From positions 1-20,740 of the forward strand of contig JAYMTF010001898.1 in the NCBI GenBank assembly GCA_036897485.1: DNA of 20,740 bases, written 5' to 3'. The notes beneath the pieces were generated by a model that worked only from the letters and a program-made list of their open reading frames with translations, searched no databases and was not told where the DNA came from. Source of the DNA: Pelargonium nanum. Taxonomy: Eukaryota; Streptophyta; Magnoliopsida; Geraniales; Geraniaceae. Below are positions 10,331-20,433 of this stretch, one piece after another (the stretch's first letter is position 1; each line of letters starts with the position of its first letter). The translations under genes were made by a program, and so were the position numbers.

Positions 10331-10795
10331 CAACTCACATTACTACAAGATAAGTGTAATTATTCCCAGGGTACAATAATTTTGTGTGTAGTTTAAAGAT
10401 TTAATCTCAACCATTTATCAGTAATAGGACGGAAAATATTTAAGAAGCTGGTCTGATTCTGATGATTAAGTTGGTTCTCTTTAAATATGCTAATGCCTAG
10501 ATTTCCTAAGATAGGTGTGGACTACCTAAAAACTTATTATTAGAAATTACTTACTTTGGTGGTCCAGACAGTAAAAAGCTGTGTCCTTTTTGCATGTATA
10601 ATGTCATCGTTGATGTTTGCTATACCAAAATATGAAACAAGATTCAAAAGTTCTGAAAAATTAAATTTTTTTATGAAATTATGACTTTACTTAGTTATGT
10701 GTGTATATATTAAGTAACAAAAAATATATAGAATAGAAATATTATATTTTATATGTAGCTGGTCGACTTAACTATTTTCATGGTCGACCTAGTAA
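10331..10795. other. AT-rich spacer between the two genes
   Basis: No coding pattern, RNA gene or transposon end seen. It contains two TGGTCGAC words 22 bp apart (about 10760 and 10782), each holding the palindrome GTCGAC. Confidence 0.5.
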
Positions 10796-11165
10796 AGTAT
10801 ATATGCATTAGAATAAAAGCGAAGTCGGCCGATATTTCATCTTAATCTACCGATTATAGGTTGATCATGAGCCTAAAGTGGTTTACCACACAAGTCAAAA
10901 ACATGTATATCTAATTTTGAGGTTGACTCATATCACATTGGAGCCTATCAACTAAAACTCGCTCGTGAAAGTTGAAACTAAAACGATCTGTCGCAAATAA
11001 CAAAAGCATATATATCTAAATATGACGTCAACTTATATATCACATTTTAATCTAACGAATGAAAATTAACCTTGTAATTAGAACAACTTATCACATAAAG
11101 TTAAAACATGTGTATCTGAATTTGAGATCGAATCATATTGCATATGAGTCTAGTGCACTAAATTT
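10796..11165. repeat. degenerate tandem repeat, about 100-105 bp unit, 3-4 copies
   Basis: The phrase (a/g)cat(g/a)t-tatct-a followed by a TGA-GTC stretch, ATATCACAT and a CTA-rich end recurs at 10901, 11006 and 11106, with a weaker copy near 10805-10850. Spacing is about 105 then 100 bp. Copies are well diverged, so this is an old minisatellite or the internal repeats of a decayed element. No open frame crosses the array. Confidence 0.5.
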
Positions 11166-11181
11166 TTTTCTTCTTTGACAT

Positions 11182-11249
11182 ACTCAAAACAAATATCACA
11201 GCAAAACACTAGAGCACTCAAAACAAATATCACAGCAGAACACTAGAGC
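11182..11249. repeat. two tandem copies of a 34-bp unit
   Basis: Copies at 11182-11215 and 11216-11249, both starting actcaaaacaaatatcacag, differ at one base (A to G). A recent local duplication just downstream of the likely WAVH transcript end. Confidence 0.9.
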
Positions 11250-11514
11250 ACTGAAGCTGAAATTTGTCTCTGGAACAATTTGGTATTGAGACTGCAGTTA
11301 GTCAGTAAAGGATTTAACCAAGCACTAATGCTTCAAAGAAAAAATCCTCAAAAATTTATTTTTAATAGATATACATGTTTAGAACTTGCAAAACTGAAAA
11401 TTTTTAAGAGAGGACCAAGACATTTTGACAGATTCGTTACTCGTTAGCATTTGTTTTCTTTTGGACGGAAAGGAAGCAGTAAAATACAGTTATACAATCA
11501 GTGAGACAATAACA

Positions 11515-12114
11515 AAAACACTGGATAGAAATACAAACATTTTATTTGACCAACTTGAGACAGCAAAGCTATCAGCAAAATTGTATCCAGATCGACTCCC
11601 ACACAAATCAGTTCAATATTGTTCATTACTATGGGTGTATCATTACCAAAACAAAAGAACATTTCACCAAACCGAAATAGTGAATTCGTAAAAAGAATCC
11701 AGAAGGAGCATATATATGATATCATATTTTGAATAATACATATCCAAGTATCCCCACAATTACAAGAACAAGGAAGAAACAAAGATCCGCGATTTCTTTA
11801 TGTACAACAACATAGAATCAGACTTCGTAAACCCAAACCCACCTTTTCCTTCCTCCTTTTCACAATTTTCCCACACACTCATCTCAACTTTACCCAATTC
11901 TTATTCATTTACATCACCAAACAAGGAATTTATACCCCCAACCCAAACCTACTATCATGATCCAATTTATCCTGCACTTTCCAATACCCAAAATAAAGCA
12001 AAATTGGAAAACAAAATGGTTTGTGGACATTTAAGATCTTACCATTTGGTTCACCACTTTTCAAATCTATAGTTTTTAAGAATTTACCTAGGAAAATCTA
12101 TAGTTTTTAAGAAT
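11515..12114 (-). other. probable 3' UTR of the WAVH gene
   Basis: Lies directly after the stop on the minus strand. The minus strand has AATAAA at 11546-11541, so a transcript end near 11.5 kb would give a UTR of roughly 600 bp. The open frames on either strand here are low-complexity and look non-coding. Confidence 0.4.
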
Positions 12115-12124
12115 TTACCTAGGA
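12063..12124. repeat. perfect 31-bp tandem duplication across the WAVH stop codon
   Basis: Copies at 12063-12093 and 12094-12124 are identical, each containing ctatagtttttaagaattta. The stop TAA (12117-12115) and last Arg codon lie in the upstream copy as transcribed; the other copy lies wholly in the 3' UTR. Since the protein end (SRPHPR) matches the family style as I remember it, the duplication probably added UTR and did not change the protein. Confidence 0.95.
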
Positions 12125-15100
12125 TGTGGTCGGCTTGGAAATGATAGAGCTTGCCTGAGTTTTCTTTGGTGTTGAGGTGGTGAGTTGCCCAACACCATGG
12201 TCTGGGATCGAGTCACCATGTCGACCATGGATGGAGTCTGGTAAGCTTGCACAAGGCTTGCACTATCGGTGGAATCACCTCGAGCAGTAGCTCTCTGCCA
12301 TGAATGCGAGCTCAGTCCTGACAGAACATATGCCCTCCCAGATGTCTCGTATACACGACGGTTTGCCATCCTATCTTGCATCTCCTTTAACTCAGCGGAA
12401 AGTGCAGCACATAGACTGTCACCGGCCCTTGCGGAGACCGTTTCTGACAGAATTTTACGATACCTCTCCAGAACCGAGACTGCACCAGATAGATCACCTT
12501 TTTCAGCAGCAACTTTGGCCTCACCCATTGCCTCTGCTGCCTGGAGCCTATTTCGTTGTCTGTCCACTTCCATGGACACTATTGGTTGCCCAGCTATCTC
12601 GGGCCTCTGTATCTTTACTTCATTAGCTTCTTCCAATTTGAGTGATTCGTTGGTTATTGGATTCTTGTAAAAGCATCTAACCTTTAGCAATGACAACACT
12701 TCATTAAACTGATCAACTGGAACATTCATTGTCACCAAAAAGTCCCTTTCTTCTTCAGCATACAAATCTCCAAAATCTATATATCCAGTTCTTGCATCAG
12801 TCATGACACTGGTTTTGTAGCTTCCTGCCTTGATTGAACCAAGTTGCAAACTCTGATCAACACAATCAACTTGTACCCGTAATCCTTGCACCACCACACT
12901 CAAAAGCCCTCCAATGCACTGTGCAAATGCATCCTGAATTACACCCTCAGCTTCTATGAAAGAAAATGTTCCTCCAGACATCTCAGAAATTGAGTGCATT
13001 GAAGCAGCATCGTGATCTATGCCAAACCCAAAGGCATGCACTGGAATTTGGAAACCTGTGCCTCCATGGTGATTAATAGATACTGGAAGGAGTGATCGAT
13101 AATCTGAGTTGGGATGGGCCCCACCAAGACTATTAACAGTATAAGTATCCTGCCCATCAGATAAAAGTATGATACTGGCAACTGGGTTCTTCCACTTGCG
13201 ATCTACTATCACCTTGGCACCTTTCCTCAGCCCTTCAGCAATATTAGTCCCTCCATTTGAGATTAAAGAATTAACAGCATGTAGTGCCTCCTGCCGTCCA
13301 GTCTCAGTCATCCGACGAAGAGGAATGATTCGGTGGGCTGTGGAGGAGAAGGCAATGACAGAAAGTCGGTCCAAAGGACCGAGATTCTGTATCACAAACC
13401 CCATAGCTCGTTTTAACAAAGCAAGCTTGGTTCCTGCCATGCTGCCGCTAACATCAAGCACTGTGACAAGATCAACTGGAGCTCGGAAATTTTCAGGCAG
13501 GGACTGATTCTGACTTTTGCCAATATTCTGCCTCCCACCTGTAGGAGCCTTTAGATGGACAAGGATGGTGAAGTTATTATGAGAAGCTGATTTGGGGACC
13601 GAGGAAACTTCTGGGTATGTTTTGACCTCCAACATTCCATAACAATGGTTATCAACATCTTTAGCCAAGGTGCTTTTCATGTTGATTTCAGGTTGGTCAT
13701 CTAAAACTTCATCGTCATCAAAATTGCTTGGCTCGGAGGAATGAAAAAGTGACGGAATATGTCGCCGCGGATCTATACGAGGGGTAGGAAGCCGTCGTAC
13801 AACAGTCATCCAAGCATCATCAGGTGCCAAACCTACTGGGTGGATTCCAGACCTTTCTTGGGCATTTTTGGAACCAGGGTTGTGAAAGGGAATTTCCTTC
13901 CATTTTGCTCTACAAACTGGACAAATTTGGTTTCCATGTTTTACATTAGAGGTAACGCAGTGGAAGTGGAAAGAGTGGGAGCATTCTGCAGTGAAAATAG
14001 CATGGCCTCGGCCTGGCTTCATGGTGGCAAGGCATATCGCGCAAGTCTTCTGCAATTTAAAAGGTCCAGCTGTGAGAAATTCAACTAGTGCGAGATCAAA
14101 ATAGCAAAACCCAGACACCTACATGCAAATTGTTGATGAACTAAAATATCTGATGGTAACACGATAACAAAACTATAAGCTAATTCCCCTAATTTTGGCT
14201 CTCAATTGAATGCTTTTTGTGCAAATAAAGCTCTTCTTCTGTGTCAAAATAAGAATCAAGAGTATCCGAGGGAAAAGATAGCATGAGAAACACTACTATA
14301 ATGAAAATTTACAGTGAGAGAATATTCAGCTTGATGTAGTTTGTACGTCTTCTTAATCAATGAAACACCTTACATTTTTAAATTTTATAACCCACTAAAA
14401 ACATCATAATTATCTACATTGGTACTGTTAAAATGTTGACCTTTATGGTAAAGTCTGTAGCTACCATTCCCATACATCTGAGCAGTGGCTTAGGAGACAA
14501 TTTCTTCATATTCCTTATGGGTTTAAGCCATATCGGAGTGGATGTGTCTGCACGTGGGAATATGACAAAATGGATTTTGACATCCAGATTCAGTTTGGGG
14601 ATTTGAATTTGCCTACCCCAAATGCCAAGGTCTTTGAAATAACACCTCTCAGAAGGTTGTTTATCCAAAGTTATATTCTTGGTGGACTACACTCCACACA
14701 TGAAATCCCACTTTATAAATCCCTAGAAAGAAAAAAAAATGGAGTGGGTACAGGAACTTAGATCCATGCCCACCCCATCCATGAATTCCAACTCTCTTCT
14801 AATATCATATGGGGCAGGTTCTTCAAAAAGAATGTGTATTCCAAGATCACTATTGCAGTCTGAGATTGACCCTTCTGTCCCCACCCGACTCAATAAGCGA
14901 GTTGAGGCCACTTGAAAGAAAGAAAAACAACACAACCTATCTACACAATATAACAAACTAAAGGATTTTTAACAGAAATTAATTATGTCATACTTGGGGT
15001 TTTTTTTTTGTGTGTGTGTGGTGATTCAGCAGGATGGCCAACAAAGAAGTCAATGCTAGGTAGTCAAAACATTTGAATGAGGTAATGGGAGATGATATCT

Positions 15101-16125
15101 CAAAAGTAAGAATAATCAAACAGGTTATTAAGCTTTGTAGACAATAAAACAATGTATCTAAGAAACGAAAAATACAAGCTCGTTAAAAGAAGAGAACATC
15201 AAAATTGATTTATGTTTTTTTGTCAAATAATATACATTGTCTGCGTTAATACTTAAATGCAATATTGATCACTAAAATGAGCACATAAAAAGGAGAGAGA
15301 TGGGTAGTGCTGACCAGACAAAGCACTTCCTTTTGAAGTTGAAGGTAATACACTTACACACGCAGTGCAGCGTATTTGTCTTCTAACAAGCCAAAGGGAA
15401 ATGGTCCATAAAGGGACTATTCCACTTTATCCCCCACAAAGGCCTAGTGTAGCTTAGAAAACAACATGACATCAAATACCCATCTTCTGAAAAAATCCAG
15501 ATATGATTCACATTATCACAACCCCACCATAGCATACCCCACGTGAATATGAAGGAGATGATAGTGCCTAGTACTACTACTACATGGTAAAAACAAATCC
15601 ACCCAGAGATAGATTCAAGAACTATTAGTTTATTACCAAAACAGCACTTAATTTAATAACTTGTAACCATTATCAATACTGAATTACAATACAAACTATA
15701 ACAAGTAGCATTCAGTTCATAGATGATTCAAATGATGGCAAAATTAAAATTTCAGGATATACAGTGGAGATTCACCTAACAAAAGAGATAGTACCACGAA
15801 TTCTGATAGGAACATTTTCACAAATAGAATATACGCAATAAATAAACAGAGAGTTTAAATTAATGATGAGAGATACGACCTTGGAAGATTTGGTTCCGGC
15901 GGACTTGGGGAGGCGGAGGCCGGAGGAGGAGGGGGTAGGGGTGGTGGGGAGAGAGGCGGAGGGAGAAACGGCGGCGGAGGAGGAAGAGGAAGCGTCAGAG
16001 AATCTCCGAGGCGGGTCGAGAGGAGGAGAAAGGTCTTCCGAAGTAGGAGGAGCGTAGAGGCAGAGATTCAATCCAAGAGCAAGCTTGGCCTTCCTCCATT
16101 TGCTTCCCATTTGTTTGAGATCCAT
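12115..16125 (-). CDS. WAVH1: E3 ubiquitin-protein ligase, WAV3/WAVH family (RING + VWA, 726 aa)
   Basis: Coding exons 16125-15880 and 14049-12115, joined in phase 0 (SSK|KTCAIC) across a GT...AG intron. RING finger at 85-128: CAIC, CSHSFHFHC and CPVC give a C3H2C3-type set of zinc ligands. An acidic patch DDDEVLDD follows at 193-200. The VWA domain spans about 275-464 with an intact metal-binding motif DVSGS (281-285), the threonine of GGTN and the aspartate of LSDGQD (380). The C-terminal third is helical-looking and ends LVQAYQTPSM...SRPHPR, as in the family. Known: Arabidopsis WAV3, WAVH1, WAVH2 and EDA40 are E3 ligases limiting root gravitropic bending. The short MGSKWRKAK N-terminus points to the WAVH1/EDA40 side and not to WAV3, from memory, so the subgroup and symbol are tentative. 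Confidence 0.93.
14050..15879 (-). other. WAVH intron 1 (1.83 kb)
   Basis: Bounded by donor GTCGTA at 15879 and acceptor aaattgcag ending at 14050. Mostly AT-rich without genes. A GC-richer, more complex patch at about 14420-14900 carries short open frames on both strands, which could be decayed transposon sequence; I see no terminal repeats or known domain. A poly-T/(GT)n run sits at 15000-15020. Confidence 0.75.
15000..15020. repeat. T-run plus (TG)n microsatellite
   Basis: About ten T followed by about five and a half TG units, inside WAVH intron 1. Likely length-polymorphic. Confidence 0.9.
15880..16125 (-). other. WAVH exon 1: low-complexity N-terminus, two candidate starts
   Basis: Encodes 82 residues: a basic start (MGSKWRKAK), then Pro, then a Ser/Ala/Thr-Pro stretch at about 46-69 that is likely disordered. 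The donor is TCCAAG|GTCGTA at 15879-15878. Two in-frame ATGs exist, at 16125 and 16110. I used the first for the span because scanning would meet it first; the second (MGSKW) fits the family start. Exon 1 is much richer in GC and CpG than its surroundings. Confidence 0.82.
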
Positions 16126-16500
16126 TGAAAAGTAACAGCCAAAACCAGAGGTTCTCTAGACTGGATCAGATCTTTGTGGTTGAGTTGATAAACCCATGAA
16201 TGAATGTAGCAGCAACACAAATACAGAAGAAGCAAGAAGGAGAGAGATTGGTAGCTTTTTGAGGTTTCGATATCGGTTTCCTTAAAAGTAAAGGGGTGGG
16301 AGGTGGGTGAAGGCGGTGAGAGAATGAGCGAGGAGTGAGTGAGTTGCAGTTGCGGTTACGTATGGAGCAGCTGGCGCTGAGGATGAGAGATAAATGCTAA
16401 GCTCAGCTTCTTGAAAATATTGTAGCTCCTGGTTTCGGTAAATCTTATGGGCTCTTACTTCTTTTTCTGCTCTCAACAAAAATAAATATCCAGGTGACAA
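16126..16500 (-). promoter_or_regulatory. WAVH 5' leader and promoter region
   Basis: On the minus strand, 16370-16280 is strongly CT-rich (ctcactcactcctcgctc, cacccacctcccacccc), a Y-patch-like signature near plant transcription starts. A weak TATA-like tttatc lies at about 16390 and an AGCCCAT element, typical of constitutively expressed growth genes, at 16453-16447. Transcription start at about 16310-16360 is inferred. Confidence 0.4.
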
Positions 16501-19500
16501 CCTTATGCAACTACCCCTATCTATCTACCTAAATTACTTATGCCCCAATACTTTTTCTTTTCAATACTTTTTCGACAAGTTAATTAATGTGACATATTTA
16601 CTTTTTTATCATCGGAGTCATGTATTATAATAAACTTAAACGTGCAATTTTGGCTAATTTATTTAAACAAAAACAAAAAATTGATCACTTATTTGAAGCA
16701 AAATGTAAAATTAATACTCCAAGAGGCAAAATTGCATCCAAATCTCTCACTTCACATATATCATCTCCAAACCTCTCGTCCTCGAGACACCCCCAAAGTA
16801 TCTAGAAGTCACAAGAGGACCAGGTCATCCCATAGTAGGCTCGCCCATTACATGAGTCTAGGAGTAAAGTTATTCCTACAAAGATGTCTAGTTCATGTGT
16901 CTCAAGCTCGAGAGAATTTTCAAACATGAATGTCTTGCGCCCAGACGCCTAAAAATGGTACGATTAGGATAACCATAAAGGTAGTGCTTCTCCTACTATA
17001 CCACTCATTAGGGTGTCAAGTCCATTCCGACCCTTCACATTGCTCGGCATAAATTAAAACTCTCTAATTCCCAATTACACAAATTACTTGGGAGTTAATT
17101 ATATTTACTAGCTAACGTTTAACAATAGAGTATATATTTTTTATACAAAAATTACTAATCAACTATTTTATTTTAATAGGAGTTTTCAAAATTGTCTATG
17201 ATGCAATAAGAGTGGAAAATTGGGTTGATCAATCTGAGAATGTATGGCGAGACACACAATATATTATAGAGGTAATTAGTAGTATCACATGTGCATTGAC
17301 ATCATCATAATTCATAATCTAGTTGCTTTCATTAAAGGGTCACCTCTTTTGTAATTGCAATTAATTAAATTGATGGAACACTGCGAAACACAAAGATGAA
17401 GTAGTGGTTGCAATCAATACGCATGTCAGCCAACCCACTTGTTACCTATGTGGATGGACTCTCCCAATCTCAAGTGGAGCTGTTCACCCAATTTTTTTGC
17501 TCACTTCAGTTGTCACTGATTATGATATCTAAAATTTCCAAAGCCAACTTTTTTTTTTTAAGGATAAACTATTTATTTGGTCCTCCGTAGTTAGAAATCA
17601 ATTCGTTTGGTACCCATGTTAAATTTATGTCAAAGGGTCTAATTTTTATAAATGAAAGTACTTCCATTCTGCGAAGTAGTTAGATCAGAAAAATGTTGTA
17701 AAAGCGTTTCTATATTATTCGTTTTAAACCATGAGTGACTAATGACTGAACTAACTAAAAAAATTTAAATACCGCATCGTATCAACATACCCCCACCAAT
17801 CAAGCCCCACATATCTCTTCGAATATAATCAATGAATAAGAAGCTCCACAAAACTCAAACCTTGTAATACTAGCTCCAAATTAAGGATTTACAGTATTTT
17901 ACCATTGTGATGATTAATTCTCACAATTTTTGGAAACATTTTCTCTCATTTTTATGAATGAAAGTAACACTTAATTTCTTGTCTTTTTCGACTATAATAT
18001 ATAGAAAGAAATTAGAATAGACAATTTCTTATTTGAAATGGAAAAGTTGCTCAAAATTGGTCTAAAACGTCAACATGATTGTTTGCATATATGTCCATCT
18101 CCACATGGTCATTCACAATGAAGTGCTCCGAGGTGCCTTGGGGTGGGCAGTTCAATGCGGTGTCTAGTTGGTGCTATAGTGGCCTGATCCAACCTTTAGA
18201 ATTTGAAACATATCAAACCATTGTAACGAAAAACTCAGTTTACTGCAACGCCTAATCCAACTTTGAGGAACTTGAGGCAAACCAACACATAGGTATCCAC
18301 TACAACGCTTAGGCCCTCGTATGTTTCCTTTGTGTGTTGGTTGGCTTGGCTTGAGTAACCCCGTTTTATCTGTTCACATGACATTCTTTTATTGGTCGAA
18401 TTTACAAAAAAAAATTGTGTAACATTCATAACTAAAGTATAGTATATGCAATTTGTTTATTTTCATTTTTTATTATTAGGTATTATATTTAATCTATTGG
18501 GGAGCATATAGTCAATGTTACTATAGACCTTCTCCTATACAAAGTTGAACAAAGCATGGGTTCTCTCACTCCCATTCAATTTGTTTGGTTACAAAAAGGA
18601 AATGAAGGTCACACTCCTTTCACCAAGACTCAAGTGGGGTATCAAATATAACACACTGCATCAATTGTATCAAAGCAATATAATATATATGGACCCAAAT
18701 CCAAAATTGATAGATTCTCATATGCATGTAGTTTATATTTCATTTCTTTTTCTTTGATAAGTTATAGTGGAACAAAACCAGCACTTGCAAAGCAAAATAT
18801 GATATTCTCATATAAAAAGATTCAAAACCAAAGGCTTGTTGGTGCTTGTGTTGTGTCAAATCCTTGTCACAAACATGCATTTGAAAACATACATGGTAGG
18901 GTCTCCAATACCTAAAACCAAAGATATGTTTGCTCATCTTTAATACAACCAGATAGAATTTAAATAGACCTCCTATAATTGGATCTTGATCAAATCATTG
19001 AGTGAGCTGTGAGCCACACTCACATTTGTTTTTCATTTCTGACTCCAAAATCCGCTAACATATATTTATTATTGGTGTCAATACGAGAGTTGACAATTTA
19101 GTTCCGAAGTATTGGTCAATTTCAGGTTAAATCTTTTCTAAACAATATGCTCATTACTCAATCTGTATTTCATTGATCCAATTTGAAAATACAAAATACT
19201 TTATCACATGATCCGAAATCTTTCCAAATCGGATTCAACTTACTTTTAGAAGTTCGAATCCGAACAAGACCTCTAGTCTATACTCATACTATTCTAATTA
19301 AAAAAAAGCAAAGTTAATAGATTGTGAAGTCAATGACTATTGAAATAAGATCAATTCCAGCCTGTACATGACACTTTGTCATTGAAATTTTGTGTGTGCG
19401 GTACATTATATTTGATTAAATGATCAATCAGCAATAAATATAGGTAAAAAATGGGCAAGAACTTTAGTAGTTTTGGTCAAATTTCTGGGCTTAATTGCCG

Positions 19501-20014
19501 GTTTAGGGACAGAATAAGGGGGATGTTCCCTTGGAAAAAGCCTGATTTCCGACCTTTTTCTGTTGACTTGCCCCAGAAAGTTGAGCAAATTTAGAGTTCC
19601 CAGCAGTAACAATAGTTCTTTTTCAGTTTTGCTTAATGGTTCTCCACTATTGTAATAAACAAAAGCATAAAGAGAACCATTGCATAAATAAATAAAATAA
19701 ACCACATCTTTGGTGAATGTGTGGAATTTGATAACAGTTATACATAATTACTTGAGTTTTTATTATTAAAAAATCAATTTCGTTATTAGTTGATTCATCT
19801 ATTTTATATTTATTCGATGACGTGAAACATTTTATTATTCACTTGTCTTGACACATTACAATCAATATTTTAAATTGACACTCTATTTTTCTTCAACATG
19901 TAGATCGTTGCAGGCATGATCGTCTAAAAGCGGTCTGAATATCACATTAGGAGGCAATATAGACATGTCATGACCTTCGAGGCCAAATTATGAGCAAAAT
20001 CTGCTCCGATACCA
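16501..20014. other. long AT-rich spacer upstream of the WAVH gene
   Basis: No protein-coding or RNA gene could be supported. 16720-17040 and 18110-18360 have higher complexity and could be decayed mobile-element sequence, but lack recognisable ends or domains. 17560-17640 (poly-T, then ggataaactatttatttgg) resembles a dispersed non-autonomous repeat seen in plant genomes, from memory only. A stem-loop lies at 19229-19263. Confidence 0.45.
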
Positions 20015-20316
20015 TGTTGAACGGTTGAAGTATGTAATAAATGTAGCAATATTATGCCCTGCCTTCCCTTTTCGTGGACTTTTTATATGCATGGATGGTT
20101 GATTTGCATTGCAATAATTGACGTAGCTGAACAATAGAGGTCTAGCTAGATCTATGTGAGTATGCTAGTTTGGAAATCCCCTTTCATTGCTTCAACGCAG
20201 AACATGTGAAATTGAATGAGAGGAAGGAAAAAATGTCACAAAACTTTCAATGCCCAACCAACTATTAGCGGCGTAGGGTTATGTTATGAGTGTCATGCAA
20301 TCTTCAACCTTCAACA
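20003..20316 (-). mobile_element. probable Ty1/copia-type LTR remnant with primer-binding site
   Basis: On the minus strand, a 302-bp candidate LTR runs from 20316 (TGTTGAA...) to 20015 (...TTCAACA), so its ends form a perfect 7-bp inverted repeat with the standard TG...CA. Immediately after it, 20014-20003 reads TGGTATCGGAGC, one mismatch from the plant copia primer-binding site complementary to initiator Met-tRNA. A TATAAAA lies within the LTR at 20087-20081. No gag/pol frame, polypurine tract or second LTR was found towards lower coordinates, so this is a truncated or miniature element. Confidence 0.55.
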
Positions 20317-20401
20317 AAGTTGCCAACACATGAATTAGAAAAATGTAATCATGTAACCAACAATATTATAAATTAAGTAGCATATTAGTGCATGCAATAG
20401 G

Positions 20402-20433
20402 CTTACATGTCAAATACATGTAAGACACGTGTC
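20402..20433. repeat. 9-bp-arm palindrome CTTACATGT...ACATGTAAG abutting a G-box palindrome
   Basis: CTTACATGT (20402-20410), a 5-bp loop, then ACATGTAAG (20416-20424), which shares its last base with the 10-bp palindrome GACACGTGTC (20424-20433). The G-box core suggests a regulatory site, perhaps for a gene beyond the window edge. Confidence 0.7.

Noticed and set aside
11425..12072. Plus-strand open frames of about 88-90 codons
   Set aside because: They sit antisense in the probable WAVH 3' UTR, are low-complexity (Pro/Ser/Asn) and resemble no known family.
12269..14088. Several plus-strand open frames of 108-133 codons
   Set aside because: Shadows of the WAVH exon 2 coding frame on the opposite strand.
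14414..14956. Open frames of 77-84 codons inside WAVH intron 1 as a nested gene
   Set aside because: No recognisable domain or conserved start; more likely decayed repeat sequence in the intron.
18690..18757. DPNPKL peptide reminiscent of a CLE signalling motif
   Set aside because: Lacks the flanking conserved residues of the CLE dodecapeptide, and the frame has no signal peptide.
19250..19290. Possible tRNA gene (GTTCGAATCC T-arm-like string)
   Set aside because: No acceptor stem, D-arm, anticodon arm or A box at the right distance.
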